Assembly (NCBI RefSeq): GCF_018131225.1
Contig: NZ_JAFCMM010000007.1
Span: 1-64,000, forward strand
Length of the DNA: 64,000 nucleotides
Source of the DNA: Bradyrhizobium sp. U87765 SZCCT0048
GTDB lineage: Bacteria; Pseudomonadota; Alphaproteobacteria; Rhizobiales; Xanthobacteraceae
Direction of reading: 5' to 3'
Shown in pieces: positions 54,652 through 64,000 of this stretch. Position 1 is the first letter of the stretch; each line of letters begins with the position of its first letter. A model generated the notes under the pieces. The model was not told the DNA's origin. It saw only the letters and a list, made by a program, of their open reading frames with translations, and searched no databases. A program made the translations under genes and the position numbers.

Positions 54652-55773
54652 TCAGCCCTTGAGCTCGGCGTAGTTGCCCTTGTCGTCGAACTTGTAGACG
54701 ACATAGTCGATCGCCTTGATGTCGCCCTTGGCGTCGAACGACAGCGTGCCGATCACGGTGTCCCAACTGCCGGCCTTGATCGCCTCGGCGACCTTCTTCG
54801 GGTCGGCGGTGCCGGCCTTGGCCACCGCCTGCGACCACACCTGGAACGCGGCGTAGGTGTAGAGGGTGTAGCCTTCCGGATCGATGCCCTTGGCCTTGAA
54901 CTTCTCGACGATCGCCTTGGCGGTCGGCTTGTTGCGCGGGTCGGGGCCGAACGTGAACAGCGTGCCGGCGCCGGCCGGGCCAGTGACCGAGGCGAACTCC
55001 TTGTCGTTGAGTGCGTCGCCGCCCATCAGCGTCGTCTGCAGGCCCTGGTCGCGCATCTGCCGCACCAGCAGGCCGGCTTCCTGGTGGTAGCCGCCGACAT
55101 AGACGATATCGATGTTGTCGCGCTTCAGCCGCGACACGATGGCGGAGAAGTCGCGGTCGCCCTTGTTGTAGGACTCGAACATCTTCTCCTGAACACCGGC
55201 CTTGTTCAGCGCCTTCTTGGTCTCGTCGGCGAGGCCTTTGCCGTAGGTCGACTTGTCGTTGAGGATGGCGATGTTCTTGCCCTTGTAGTTCTTGACCAGG
55301 AAGTCGGCGGCGATCGCGCCCTGCTGGTCGTCGCGGCCGCAGACGCGCAGCACGTTCCACAGCTTGCGCTCGGTGAACAGAGGGTTGGTCGACCCTGGCG
55401 TGATCTGCAGCACGTTGCCTTCTGCATAGGCCTCCGACGCCGGAATCGACGACGACGAGCAGTAATGGCCGGCAACGAACGGGATCTTCATGCTGGCGAG
55501 CTTCTCGGCGACCGAGCGCGCCTGCTTGGGATCGCAGGCATCGTCGCCGATCTCGAGCTTGAGCGGTTTGCCGAGCACGCCGCCGGCGGCATTGATGTCG
55601 GCGACCGCGAGCTCGGCGCCGTTGCGCATCTGGCGGCCGAACGCGGCTTCGCCGCCGGTCATCGAGGAGGCGACCGCGACGGTGATGTCCTGCGCCATTG
55701 CGGCGGGCACGGTCGCACTCGTCAGCGCCAGCGCTGCACCCAGCGTCAGACCGAGAACTTTCAGGGATGTCAT
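54652..55773 (-). CDS. Liv-type ABC substrate-binding protein, tandem copy 1
   Basis: 373 residues from ATG 55773 (AAGGA upstream), signal peptide ending ..TVPAAMA. Same family as copy 2, with identical blocks such as AEGNVLQITP and LQTTLMGGDALNDKEFASVTGPAGAG. Together with livHMGF it completes an ATP-driven importer for branched-chain or similar amino acids. Differences from copy 2 cluster at the signal peptide, residues ~35-60 and scattered surface positions. Confidence 0.92.
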   Translation of the reverse strand: MTSLKVLGLTLGAALALTSATVPAAMAQDITVAVASSMTGGEAAFGRQMRNGAELAVADINAAGGVLGKPLKLEIGDDACDPKQARSVAEKLASMKIPFVAGHYCSSSSIPASEAYAEGNVLQITPGSTNPLFTERKLWNVLRVCGRDDQQGAIAADFLVKNYKGKNIAILNDKSTYGKGLADETKKALNKAGVQEKMFESYNKGDRDFSAIVSRLKRDNIDIVYVGGYHQEAGLLVRQMRDQGLQTTLMGGDALNDKEFASVTGPAGAGTLFTFGPDPRNKPTAKAIVEKFKAKGIDPEGYTLYTYAAFQVWSQAVAKAGTADPKKVAEAIKAGSWDTVIGTLSFDAKGDIKAIDYVVYKFDDKGNYAELKG

Positions 55774-56033
55774 GGAATGTTCCTTGCTATCGCTGCCGCG
55801 CCTGTGGAGGGCGGCAAGACCCGGTTGCCACGCCCCGAAGGCGCGCCAAAACCGGCGGGATTGTTGGCCGATTTGCCGACAATGTCATCCGCAAAGTTTA
55901 TCGGGACTGGCCGGCGATATGACGCGCGTACGACAGCGAGCGGCGCGGCCTGCCGACGGACGGCCACGGGCGCCCGGGGTGCGGACGGCCGCCGTCTTCG
56001 CCGGTCGTCGGCGTCTTGCGTTCAATCGAGCGT

Positions 56034-56471
56034 TCAATTGAGTTCCTGGGCGAGGCCGATGAGAAGCCCTTCGGGCCCGCGGATGTAGCAGAGCCGATAG
56101 GCGTCCTGATACTGGACGACGTCGCCGACGAGCTGCGCGCCGCCCGTGCGGAGCCGTGCGAGCGTTTCGTCGAGATCGTCCACGGCGAACATGACGCGAA
56201 GGTAGCCGAGAGCATTGACCGGGGCGTTCCGGTGGTCCGCGACCACAGGCGGGGCGATGAAGCGGGAGAGTTCGAGCCGGCCGTGGCCGTCCGGTGTGCG
56301 CATCATGGCGATTTCGACCTGCTGGTTGCCGAGGCCGGTGATGCGTCCGGCCCATTCCCCTTCGATCGTGGCGCGCCCTTCGAGTTCGAGGCCGAGTTCG
56401 AGAAAGAACGCGATCGCGCCTGCGAGGTCTTCGACGACGATCCCGACGTTGTCCATCCGCTTGAGCGCCAT
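56034..56471 (-). CDS. VOC-family (glyoxalase-like) protein
   Basis: 145 residues, GGGAG upstream. MALKRMDNVGIVVEDLAGAIAFFLELGLELEGRA, and the second half GYLRVMFAVDDLDETLARLRTGGAQLVGDVVQYQDAYRLCYIRGPEGLLIGLAQEL: two beta-alpha-beta-beta-beta units. Metal or substrate unknown. Located between the liv transport genes and the binding proteins, all codirectional. Confidence 0.85.
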   Translation of the reverse strand: MALKRMDNVGIVVEDLAGAIAFFLELGLELEGRATIEGEWAGRITGLGNQQVEIAMMRTPDGHGRLELSRFIAPPVVADHRNAPVNALGYLRVMFAVDDLDETLARLRTGGAQLVGDVVQYQDAYRLCYIRGPEGLLIGLAQELN

Positions 56472-56537
56472 GTCGCCAACTCCCGATGTGTCGTCTGGAG
56501 CGTGAGCCCTGAACCGTCTCGAACCGGCCGGTGATTC

Positions 56538-56903
56538 CTAGACGGTCGCCTGAGGCTTGTCCTGGCGGGGCCGCCAGCCCAGCGGGCCGCTCGCCTCATA
56601 AAGCCAGTAGTACTGCTGCACCATCTGCCGCGCACGGGTGCGTCGGTAGGCGAGCAGGGCGACCGCGAACAGGATCGCGGTCTCGATCGCCAGCGTCAGC
56701 GGCGCGTTGAGAGCCTCGCCGAACAGGGCGAAATGGACGAAGCGCACCGCGAGGCCCATCAGCACCGCGGCGCCCAGCACCATCGGGATCGGCCGCCAGG
56801 TCAGCGCGATGGCGCGGCCGGCGAGCCACGCGCAGCCGCAGCCGAACACGATGGTGATGAAGAAGATGTGCAGCAGCGACGTGCTGGAATACAGCTCGTT
56901 CAT
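56538..56903 (-). CDS. DUF6867-type small membrane protein of the liv operon
   Basis: 121 residues, GGAGA upstream. Three hydrophobic spans (~10-30, ~38-58, ~68-85) and a polar tail YYWLYEASGPLGWRPRQDKPQ. Proteins of this kind are seen directly after livF in rhizobia, which suggests a link to this transporter. Activity unknown. Confidence 0.7.
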   Translation of the reverse strand: MNELYSSTSLLHIFFITIVFGCGCAWLAGRAIALTWRPIPMVLGAAVLMGLAVRFVHFALFGEALNAPLTLAIETAILFAVALLAYRRTRARQMVQQYYWLYEASGPLGWRPRQDKPQATV

Positions 56904-56958
56904 CGATGCTCTCCGCTGCCGACAATCGTCCCTGCCATCGCGAGGCTCGTCATCCGGC

Positions 56959-57698
<740 letters not shown>

Positions 57699-57702
<4 letters not shown>

Positions 57703-58532
57703 GGCGTGCTCTCCATGACGGCGATGGCGGCGTCCTCGTCAGTGCCGAGATAGGCGGCGATCACCTTGGGGTCGTCGCGAATCTGCCGCGGCGTGCCGTC
57801 GGCGATCCTGACGCCATGGTCGAGCACCACGATGCGGTCGGAGATCTCCATCACCACGCCCATGTCGTGCTCGATCAGCAGCAGCGAGGTGCCGTGATCC
57901 TTGCGGATCGCCAGCAGCAGTTCGCTGAGGGCATCGCCTTCGCGGGCATTGAGGCCGGCGGCCGGCTCGTCGAGGCACAGCAGCGCCGGCTCGGTGCACA
58001 TCGCGCGGGCGATCTCCAGCCGGCGCTGGTCGCCATAGGCGAGGTTGCCGGCGGCATCGTCGGCGCGGCCGAGCAGGCCGATGCGATCGAGCCAGTAGCG
58101 CGCGCGGTCGATCGCCTCGCGCTCGGCGGCGCGGTAGGTCGGCGCGCCGAACAGGCCGAGCACGGTCCAGCCCGATGCGCGCATCAACGGATTGTGCTGC
58201 GCCACCATCAGGTTCTCCAGCAGCGTCATGCCGGCGAACAGGCGGATGTTCTGGAAGGTGCGCGCCACCCTGGCGAGCTTGGCGATGCGGAAGTCGAACA
58301 GGCGCTCGAGCAGGAATTCGCTGCCGTCGTCATGGGTCAGGCGCAGCATGCCGGTGGTCGGCTTGTAGAAGCCGGTGATGCAGTTGAACACCGTGGTCTT
58401 GCCGGCGCCGTTGGGACCGATCAGCGCGGTGATCTGGCCGCGGCCGGCCGAAAACGACAGGTCGTTGATGGCGAGGATGCCGCCGAAGCGCATCGACAGA
58501 TGCGTCACCTCGAGGATGTCGGTGCCGCTCAT
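57699..58532 (-). CDS. livG: Branched-chain amino acid ABC transporter ATPase LivG
   Basis: 277 residues. Walker A GPNGAGKTTVFNCITGFYKP, VARTFQNIRLFAGMTLLENLMVAQH, YGDQRRLEIARAM, and LLCLDEPAAGLN. Overlaps livM upstream by 4 bp and livF downstream by 4 bp. Confidence 0.95.
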
Positions 58533-59863
58533 CCGTGGCCTTCCTTGACGAACTCGGCGGAGATCGCGGCGCGGCGTTCGAGGTACACCGAGGGCGCGCG
58601 ATGGCCGATCAGGCCGCGCGGCCGCCAGATCATCAGCATCACCATGGCGAGGCCGAACACCAGCATGCGGTACTGGTCGAAGCCGCGGAACAGCTCGAAG
58701 CCGCCGATCATGGCGAGCGCGGCGAGGGCGACGCCGAGCTGGGAGCCCATGCCGCCGAGCACGACGATGGCGAGCACCAGTGCCGATTCCTGGAACGAGA
58801 ACGATTCCGGGCTGATGAAGCCCTGGCGGGTGGCGAAGAAAGCGCCGGCGAAGCCGCCGAACATGGCGCCAAGCGCGAACGCCGTGAGCTTGGTGGTGGT
58901 GGTGTTGATGCCGAGCGCGCGGCAGGCGACCTCGTCCTCGCGCAGCGCCTCCCAGGCACGGCCGATCGGCAGCCGGCGCAGGCGGATGGTCGCCCAGTTG
59001 GTCAGCAGCGCCAGCGCCAGGATGATATAGAACAGGAACACGACGCGGTGGGTCGGCGAGAACTCGATGCCAAGCCGCGCCGCGAGGCCGTCGTCGCCGG
59101 CGGTGAGCGGAATGCCGAAGAAGCTCGGGCGCGGGATGCCGCTGATGCCGTTGGGGCCACCGGTCACGTCCTGCCAGTTGAGCAGGACGAGGCGGATGAT
59201 CTCGCCGAACGCCAGCGTCACGATGGCGAGGTAGTCGCCCTTGAGCCGCAGCACCGGGAAGCCGAGCAGGATGCCCCAGAACGAGGCGAGGATGCCGGCG
59301 AGCGGCAGGCAGACCCAGAACGACAGCCCGAAGGTGGTGGCGAGCAGGGCGTAGGAATAAGCGCCGACGGCGTAGAACGCGACATAGCCGAGGTCGAGCA
59401 GCCCGGCGAGGCCGACCACGATGTTCAGGCCCCAGCCGAGCATGACATAGGTCAGCACCAGGATGCCGAGGTCGAGGATGTAGCGCTGGTCGTAGAACAG
59501 TACCGGAATCAGCACGGTGAAGATCAGCAGGGCCGGCACCAGCGCCCGCTGCAACTGCGCGAGTGCGCGGTCGGTGCCCGCGGGCATGCGCTCGGCGAAA
59601 TTGACCGGCCCGATCCAGCGCCGCATCAGCTCGACGGCGATGCTGCCGGCAAACACGATGCCGACCAGCGTGGCGAGGTCGCCGAACCGCGTCCAGTAGA
59701 TCAGCTTGCCTTCGGGGCCGGCCTCGGTGCGCACGCCGATCATCAGCGAGAACAGCACCAGCGCCACAAGCGCGCTGAGCAGCGCCTTCTTCAGGATGAA
59801 GGCCGCCCCGTGCTGGGGTCCGGCGGCGGCATCGGATGCGGGAGCTGCCACGCCGGGAGCCAT
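58529..59863 (-). CDS. livM: Branched-chain amino acid ABC transporter permease LivM
   Basis: 444 residues from the ATG at 59863 that overlaps the livH stop. About ten to eleven spans; LGWGLNIVVGLAGLLDLGYVAFYAVGAYSYALL and ALREDEVACRALGINTTTTKLTAFALGAMFGGFAGAFFATRQGFISPESF (EAA-like coupling loop) are typical. The N-terminal ~110 residues add an extra membrane segment before the core. Confidence 0.94.
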   Translation of the reverse strand: MAPGVAAPASDAAAGPQHGAAFILKKALLSALVALVLFSLMIGVRTEAGPEGKLIYWTRFGDLATLVGIVFAGSIAVELMRRWIGPVNFAERMPAGTDRALAQLQRALVPALLIFTVLIPVLFYDQRYILDLGILVLTYVMLGWGLNIVVGLAGLLDLGYVAFYAVGAYSYALLATTFGLSFWVCLPLAGILASFWGILLGFPVLRLKGDYLAIVTLAFGEIIRLVLLNWQDVTGGPNGISGIPRPSFFGIPLTAGDDGLAARLGIEFSPTHRVVFLFYIILALALLTNWATIRLRRLPIGRAWEALREDEVACRALGINTTTTKLTAFALGAMFGGFAGAFFATRQGFISPESFSFQESALVLAIVVLGGMGSQLGVALAALAMIGGFELFRGFDQYRMLVFGLAMVMLMIWRPRGLIGHRAPSVYLERRAAISAEFVKEGHG

Positions 59864-60777
59864 CAGACTTTCTCGATTTCCGGGCGGCCGAGCAGGCCGG
59901 TCGGCATGAAGATCAGCACGATGATCAGGATCGAGAATGCGGCGACGTCCTTGTACTCGGACGAGAAATAGCCGCCCCAGAACGTCTCGATCAGGCCGAT
60001 GGCGAGACCGCCGAGCATGGCGCCGGGCAGCGAGCCGATGCCGCCGAGCACGGCGGCGGTGAACGCCTTGATGCCGGCCACGAAGCCCATGAAGAAATCG
60101 ACGACGCCGTAGTACAGCAGGTACATCAGTCCGGCGACCGCGGCGAGCGCGGCGCCGATCACGAAGGTCATGGAGATGGTGCGGTCGACGTCGACGCCGA
60201 GCAGCGCGGCCATGGTCTGGTCCTGCTCGCAGGCACGCATGTCGCGGCCAAGGCGGGTGCGCGCCACCAGCCACGAGAACACCAGCAGCAGCGCCACCGT
60301 CGACGCCACGATGAAGATCTGGATGTTGGAGACCTGCACGGCGAAGCCGTCGTGCTCCGACAGGGTGTAACCGCCGGTGATGATCGGGGCGACCGACTTG
60401 ATGCGCGCGCCCTGCGACACCTGGGCGTAGTTCGACAGCACGAACGACATGCCGATCGCCGACAGCATCGGCGCGAGGCGGAAGGAATGGCGCAGCGGCC
60501 GGTAGGCGATGCGCTCGACCGTCCAGCCATACAGCGCGGTCACGGCCATCGATACGACCAGCACCAGCAGCAGGATCACCGGCACGGCGGTGAGGCCGAT
60601 CGAGACCAGCACCAGGAAGGAGATCAGGGCGATGAAGCCGCCGATCATGAAGATATCGCCATGGGCGAAATTGATCATGCCGACGATGCCGTAGACCATC
60701 GTGTAGCCGATGGCGATCAAGCCGTAGATGGAACCCAGCGCAATGCCGTTGATGAGCTGTTGGGCGAAATAGTCCAT
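59863..60777 (-). CDS. livH: Branched-chain amino acid ABC transporter permease LivH
   Basis: 304 residues, eight or so spans. YFAQQLINGIALGSIYGLIAIGYTMVYGIVGMINFAHGDIFMIGGF and RACEQDQTMAALLGVDVDRTISMTFVIGAALAAVAGLMYLLYYG. First gene of the minus-strand liv operon; its promoter should lie within 60778-61037. Confidence 0.95.
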   Translation of the reverse strand: MDYFAQQLINGIALGSIYGLIAIGYTMVYGIVGMINFAHGDIFMIGGFIALISFLVLVSIGLTAVPVILLLVLVVSMAVTALYGWTVERIAYRPLRHSFRLAPMLSAIGMSFVLSNYAQVSQGARIKSVAPIITGGYTLSEHDGFAVQVSNIQIFIVASTVALLLVFSWLVARTRLGRDMRACEQDQTMAALLGVDVDRTISMTFVIGAALAAVAGLMYLLYYGVVDFFMGFVAGIKAFTAAVLGGIGSLPGAMLGGLAIGLIETFWGGYFSSEYKDVAAFSILIIVLIFMPTGLLGRPEIEKV

Positions 60778-61037
60778 GGGCCGCCGCTGTTCCGTGGTGA
60801 TGCGTCGTGTGGCTCCGGCAGCCCGAAACGTTGCATCTTCCGCTGGTTTTTAACAGTGGCAAGCGGCCGCGGGCAACGCGTCATAAGCCTTTGTCCACGG
60901 CGGACTTTCGCCCCGTCCTGGGGCCAGGTTCCGCCGGCCGGCGGGCTGCCGTCAAAATGCCCTGCGGGCGCCTTGCTGGAACTGAAACCATCGCCGTGGC
61001 GCGCCGTTGATGCCCTGTTCACAAGGGAGAAGTCCAG

Positions 61038-61196
61038 ATGTCGAACCAGAACAACCAGCAGACTCAGAACCCCGCCCAGAAGCCCGGCCAGCAGCAGGGC
61101 GGCGGCCACAAGCCGGACCAGCAGCAGCAGGACCCGGGGCGCCAGGGCGGCCAGCAAGGCCAGCACGGTTCCGATCATCAGAAGCCCGCGCGCTAA
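61038..61196 (+). CDS. 52-residue Gln/Gly-rich hydrophilic protein
   Basis: ATG at 61038 preceded by GGGAGA, TAA at 61194-61196. The product (MSNQNNQQTQNPAQKPGQQQ..) is about one-quarter Gln with Gly, Pro, Lys and Asp and no hydrophobic segment, so it should be soluble and disordered. A good terminator follows, which supports a real short transcription unit. Function unknown; similar short Gln-rich proteins occur near stress genes in rhizobia. Confidence 0.62.
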   Translation: MSNQNNQQTQNPAQKPGQQQGGGHKPDQQQQDPGRQGGQQGQHGSDHQKPAR

Positions 61197-61232
61197 CGGC
61201 CGATACTCGCTAAGGCCTTTGAGTGACAGGAG

Positions 61233-61257
61233 AATCCCGCCGAAAGGCGGGATTTTT
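61233..61257 (+). terminator. Rho-independent terminator after the Gln-rich gene
   Basis: AATCCCGCC-GAAA-GGCGGGATT followed by TTT; nine-bp stem with a stable GAAA loop, 36 bp after the stop. Confidence 0.85.
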
Positions 61258-61449
61258 CCGTTCGTGCGCAGCCTGGTGCGACCCAGGCGCACCTACGGCG
61301 CGCAGCGTTGTGCACAGCCGGCGAGGCGGCCGTTAAGGTAAACAAAGGGTTTCCATTGCCGGTCGCAATTGTCGCGCGTTAGCTCGATGTCCGATCGGAC
61401 CCCCGTCTTCAGGCGGAGAACGGTCCGGCGTCATCGACAGGGCCGCGGC

Positions 61450-61965
61450 ATGTACAGGGACTGGAAGATCAGCACGTTCAACGGCGCGCTGCTGGCGTCG
61501 TATTTCATCCCGGCCTGGGCGATCCCGGCCCTCAAGATCGTGATCTCGCCGGTCCACGGCCTGTTCTACGAACGGGCCAATGTCGGCCCGGCGATGTTCG
61601 TCAGCGACATCCTGCAGTTCGGCACGGTCGCCACCGTGCGCTTCGCCTGGCTGCTGGCGCTCGCCAAGCTTACCGTGGTGGCGTTCTTCATCCTGTTCCT
61701 GGCCGCTCTGGTGCGTGCCGGGCGCCGCGCCGCGGCGGACGAGCCGCTGGCGATCGCGCTGCTGCTCGGCAGCCTCGTCAGCGTCGCGAGCATGGTGTTG
61801 ACGTCGCAGGTCGGCGACGTCACGGCGCTGCGGCTGCATGCGACCGAGTCGCTGCTGCTGCTGTCGATCGGCATCGTCATGCTGGTGGAGACGGACGCGC
61901 CGGCCGGCAAGGCGGCTGCCGCCGCTCACTCGCCGGCGGGCGATGCTGCCGTGTCTACGCGCTGA
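61450..61965 (+). CDS. Four-span integral membrane protein of unknown function
   Basis: 171 residues from the ATG at 61450 (longer in-frame starts at 61369 and 61387 exist). ISTFNGALLASYFIPAWAIPALKIVISPVHGLFYE, then three further hydrophobic helices (~60-80, ~95-115, ~118-140) and a polar Ala-rich tail. No family recognised. The 3' end overlaps pcaC on the other strand by 11 bp. Confidence 0.65.
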   Translation: MYRDWKISTFNGALLASYFIPAWAIPALKIVISPVHGLFYERANVGPAMFVSDILQFGTVATVRFAWLLALAKLTVVAFFILFLAALVRAGRRAAADEPLAIALLLGSLVSVASMVLTSQVGDVTALRLHATESLLLLSIGIVMLVETDAPAGKAAAAAHSPAGDAAVSTR

Positions 61966-62347
61966 GCAGCCCCAGCTCCTTGAGCACGGCTGCAGCTTCC
62001 TTGGTGGCGTGGTTGGCCGCCGGCACGCCGCAATAGATCGCCTGCTGCAGCAGGATCTCCTTGATGTCGTCGGCAGTGAAGCCGCCTTCGGTCAGCGCCG
62101 CGCGCACATGCATGCGGAACTCGTCCCACTGGCCGAGCGCCAGCATGGTGCCGATCACCAGCACGCGGCGCGTGCGCTCCTCGAAATGCGGCCGGGTCCA
62201 GATCTCGCCCCATGCGTAGCGCGTGATCAGGTCGAGGAAGTCGGCATTGAAGCTGTTGCGTCCCGCCGCCGACTTGTCGACCCAGGCGTTGCCCAGCACC
62301 TTGCGGCGCTGCTTGTCGCCACCGGCGCGGCGTTCGTTGTCGTCCAT
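61955..62347 (-). CDS. pcaC: 4-carboxymuconolactone decarboxylase
   Basis: 130 residues, GGGAG upstream. RRKVLGNAWVDKSAAGRNSFNADFLDLITRYAWGEIWTRPHFEERTRRVLVIGTMLALG and HVRAALTEGGFTADDIKEILLQQAIYCGVPAANHA are diagnostic. Converts gamma-carboxymuconolactone to 3-oxoadipate enol-lactone in the protocatechuate branch of the beta-ketoadipate pathway. Confidence 0.95.
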   Translation of the reverse strand: MDDNERRAGGDKQRRKVLGNAWVDKSAAGRNSFNADFLDLITRYAWGEIWTRPHFEERTRRVLVIGTMLALGQWDEFRMHVRAALTEGGFTADDIKEILLQQAIYCGVPAANHATKEAAAVLKELGLLSA

Positions 62348-62470
62348 GATCGTGCTCCCGGAAATTGAAGTGCGATGAGGTCGGCTCGAACCTGTTCTCC
62401 GTTATCCTGAGTGTCTAACTGGAAAAGGCGACAGCTATCGTCAAATGACAGTGCTTTCTGTCTTTACTCT

Positions 62471-62555
62471 GTCGTGGCCGGGCTCGTCCCGGCCACCCCG
62501 CTTAGGGACGCAGTGCCTTCCTTATCGGGGTCGCCGGGACGAGCCCGGCGACGAC
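62471..62555. repeat. Dispersed palindromic repeat, family B, copy 3 (diverged)
   Basis: GTCGTGGCCGGGCTCGTCCC .. GGGACGAGCCCGGCGACGAC; the arms match but the central CACGTCTT element is lost. Between pcaD and pcaC. Confidence 0.75.
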
Positions 62556-62637
62556 AAAGATTAGGCTCTCAGGTTGCAATCAGACTCGGAGGTGCAGATA
62601 GAGCAAGTCTCGAAGGGGCGGATGATAGAGCTTTGCC

Positions 62638-63420
62638 CTAGCGCTGGGTCAGGAAGCCGACCACGGCGTCGGTGAAGGCGTGCGGTTGCTCGACGTTCGA
62701 GATGTGCGCGGCATCGAGGATGGTCAGGTTGGCGCGCGGAATCTGGCTGCGGATGAACTCGCCGGCGGCAAGATTGGTCGCCGGATCGTGGCGGCCGGCG
62801 ATCACCAGCGTCGGGCGGGAGATGGTCGGCAGCAGCGCGCGCTGGTCGAGGGTGCGCAGCGCCTTGCAGCAGGCGATGTAGCCCTCCAGCGGCGTCGCGG
62901 TGAGCATCGCCCGCATCTTCGCCACCGTCTGCGGTTCGCGCTCGCGGAAGTCGCTCGTGAACCATGCGGTCATGACGGCGTCGGCGATCGCCTCGAAGCC
63001 GCTTTCCCTGAGCAGCTTGACGCGGTTGTCCCAGTTGGTCGGATCCGGATAGTAGCTCGTGGTGTTGGCGAGGATGATGCGGTCGAGGCGCTCCGGCGCG
63101 TTGGCGCCGAGCCACTGGCCGACCATGCCGCCCATCGACAGGCCGCACCAGTGGGTCTTCTCGATGTTGAGGTCGTCGAGGATGGCGAGCACGTCGCGGC
63201 CGAAGCGCTCGAGCGAGTAGGGCGTTGCGCCGACATCGGACTTGCCATGGCCGCGGCGGTCGTAGCGGATGACACGGAACACCTTGGTGAGGGCTGCCAT
63301 CTGCGGCTCCCACATGTGCAGCGTGGTCCCCAGCGAGTTGGACAGCATCAGCGTCGGGCCGCCGTCGCGTCCCTCGACCGTGACATTGAGCCGGCAACCG
63401 TCGGCATCGACCGTGGGCAT
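62638..63420 (-). CDS. pcaD: 3-oxoadipate enol-lactonase
   Basis: 260 residues from the ATG at 63420 with AAGGAG upstream. Alpha/beta hydrolase: SNSLGTTLHMWEPQ (oxyanion), RYDRRGHGKSD, nucleophile Ser95 in CGLSMGGMVGQWLG, Asp in GRHDPATN, His in AAHISNVEQP. Hydrolyses the enol-lactone to 3-oxoadipate. Confidence 0.95.
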   Translation of the reverse strand: MPTVDADGCRLNVTVEGRDGGPTLMLSNSLGTTLHMWEPQMAALTKVFRVIRYDRRGHGKSDVGATPYSLERFGRDVLAILDDLNIEKTHWCGLSMGGMVGQWLGANAPERLDRIILANTTSYYPDPTNWDNRVKLLRESGFEAIADAVMTAWFTSDFREREPQTVAKMRAMLTATPLEGYIACCKALRTLDQRALLPTISRPTLVIAGRHDPATNLAAGEFIRSQIPRANLTILDAAHISNVEQPHAFTDAVVGFLTQR

Positions 63421-63455
63421 GGTGTTCTCCTTTTGTCGTTCGTGTCGTTTCGTGC

Positions 63456-64000
63456 TCAGGCGCCGAGCGAGATCAGCAGGCGGTCGATCAGCGCCTGCGA
63501 GCCGCCCTGGTAGGCAAGGGGGTCGAACAGGCGGTCGAGCCGCGCGGCGTCGAGATGGGCGGTGACGCGGCTGTCGGCGGCCAGCACGTCGCGCAGGTGC
63601 TTCTTCTGCGCGATCGCGGCGCGGCTCGCCGCCTCGATGATGTGATGGGCCTCGCTCTTGCCGATGGCGTCGGCGAGCGCCATCGACACCGCCTCGGCCA
63701 TGATCAGGCCGTGGGTGGTGTCGAGGTTGGCGCGCATCCGCTCCACATTGACATCGAGCCCCTCGGCGATGTCGACGATGGCGGCGAGCGCCCCTGACGT
63801 CACCAGCATCAGGGTCGGCAGCGTCGGCCATTCGGCGTGCCAGGGGCCGGCGCTGCGCTCGTGATCCTGGACCTGGGCAGCGAAGATGGTGGCGGCGAGG
63901 TTCGGCGCCATGGTGGCGGCGCCGAGCGCGGAGGCGGCGGCGACCGGGTTGCGTTTGTGCGGCAGGGTCGAGGAGCCGCCGCGGCCTTCGCCGGCGGGCT
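63456..64000 (-). CDS. pcaB: 3-carboxy-cis,cis-muconate cycloisomerase, C-terminal part
   Basis: Runs off the right edge. The first visible residues include GGSSTLPHKRNPVAAASALGAAT, the fumarase/aspartase-superfamily loop, followed by WHAEWPTLPTLMLVTSGALAAIVDIAEGLDVNVERMRANLD. Forms carboxymuconolactone from carboxymuconate. With pcaD 35 bp downstream and pcaC beyond, it makes a pcaB-pcaD-pcaC order. Confidence 0.93.
   Translation of the reverse strand, partial: PAGEGRGGSSTLPHKRNPVAAASALGAATMAPNLAATIFAAQVQDHERSAGPWHAEWPTLPTLMLVTSGALAAIVDIAEGLDVNVERMRANLDTTHGLIMAEAVSMALADAIGKSEAHHIIEAASRAAIAQKKHLRDVLAADSRVTAHLDAARLDRLFDPLAYQGGSQALIDRLLISLGA

Overview
The window is chromosomal DNA of a high-GC alphaproteobacterium. 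The PurC, PurS, PurQ, PurL, IDH, RpsD and PurB sequences, a DUF1476 (F1-ATPase zeta) gene beside purC, the bolA/grxD pair and the dispersed palindromes in the gaps all point to the Bradyrhizobium/Rhodopseudomonas/Afipia group (Nitrobacteraceae). No rRNA, tRNA, CRISPR array, insertion sequence or prophage was seen. Most genes have a Shine-Dalgarno-like sequence, and these were used to trim many over-long open frames.

Layout. 1-1616 is the 3' end of a large repeat-built surface protein (YDG/MBG-type repeats). 1683-10031 holds a secreted SUMF1-domain protein, a YbaL-type Kef antiporter, a TetR regulator facing a tautomerase/VOC pair across half-site repeats, NADP isocitrate dehydrogenase (icd) and a membrane alpha/beta hydrolase. 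10269-11456 is a TrmJ rRNA/tRNA methyltransferase fused to a DUF559 domain. 11641-15835 is a small organosulfur island: two SsuA-like binding proteins, a DszB-like sulfinate desulfinase that keeps Cys27/His/Arg, and an SsuD-like flavin monooxygenase with altered active-site residues. 15966-21810 carries the ATPase zeta subunit and the purine genes purC-purS-orf77-purQ, with a hotdog thioesterase between purQ and purL. 22007-28429 is an acyl-CoA metabolism block: AMP ligase, binding protein, nitronate monooxygenase with a divergent LysR gene, and FadD.

28730-35275 contains an acyltransferase-3 membrane protein, a DUF427 protein, bolA, an LtrA-family membrane protein, the ergothioneine genes egtD and egtB, and grxD; bolA and grxD, often neighbours in this group, are about 4 kb apart. 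35694-40029 has three tandem EstB-like serine hydrolases with a small membrane protein between the second and third. 40052-48028 is mainly housekeeping: threonine aldolase, rpsD, a secreted cupin, murI, cytochrome b561, purB, rpe, and an OFA-type MFS transporter preceded by a good sigma-54 promoter match. 48201-53202 holds an EF-hand protein, an outer-membrane barrel, a Gly-rich secreted peptide, a P1 peptidase, CcdA and a GrlR-like protein. 53300-60777 is a complete branched-chain amino acid type ABC system (livH-M-G-F, DUF6867, VOC protein, two near-identical binding proteins). 61038-64000 has a tiny Gln-rich protein, a membrane protein, and protocatechuate genes pcaB (partial), pcaD and pcaC.

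Two families of imperfect palindromic repeats (A and B) recur in the gaps, mostly where convergent genes meet. The most unusual items are the DszB/SsuD-like pair, the TrmJ-DUF559 fusion, the coiled-coil ORF coupled to purQ, the sigma-54 site and the triplicated hydrolases.
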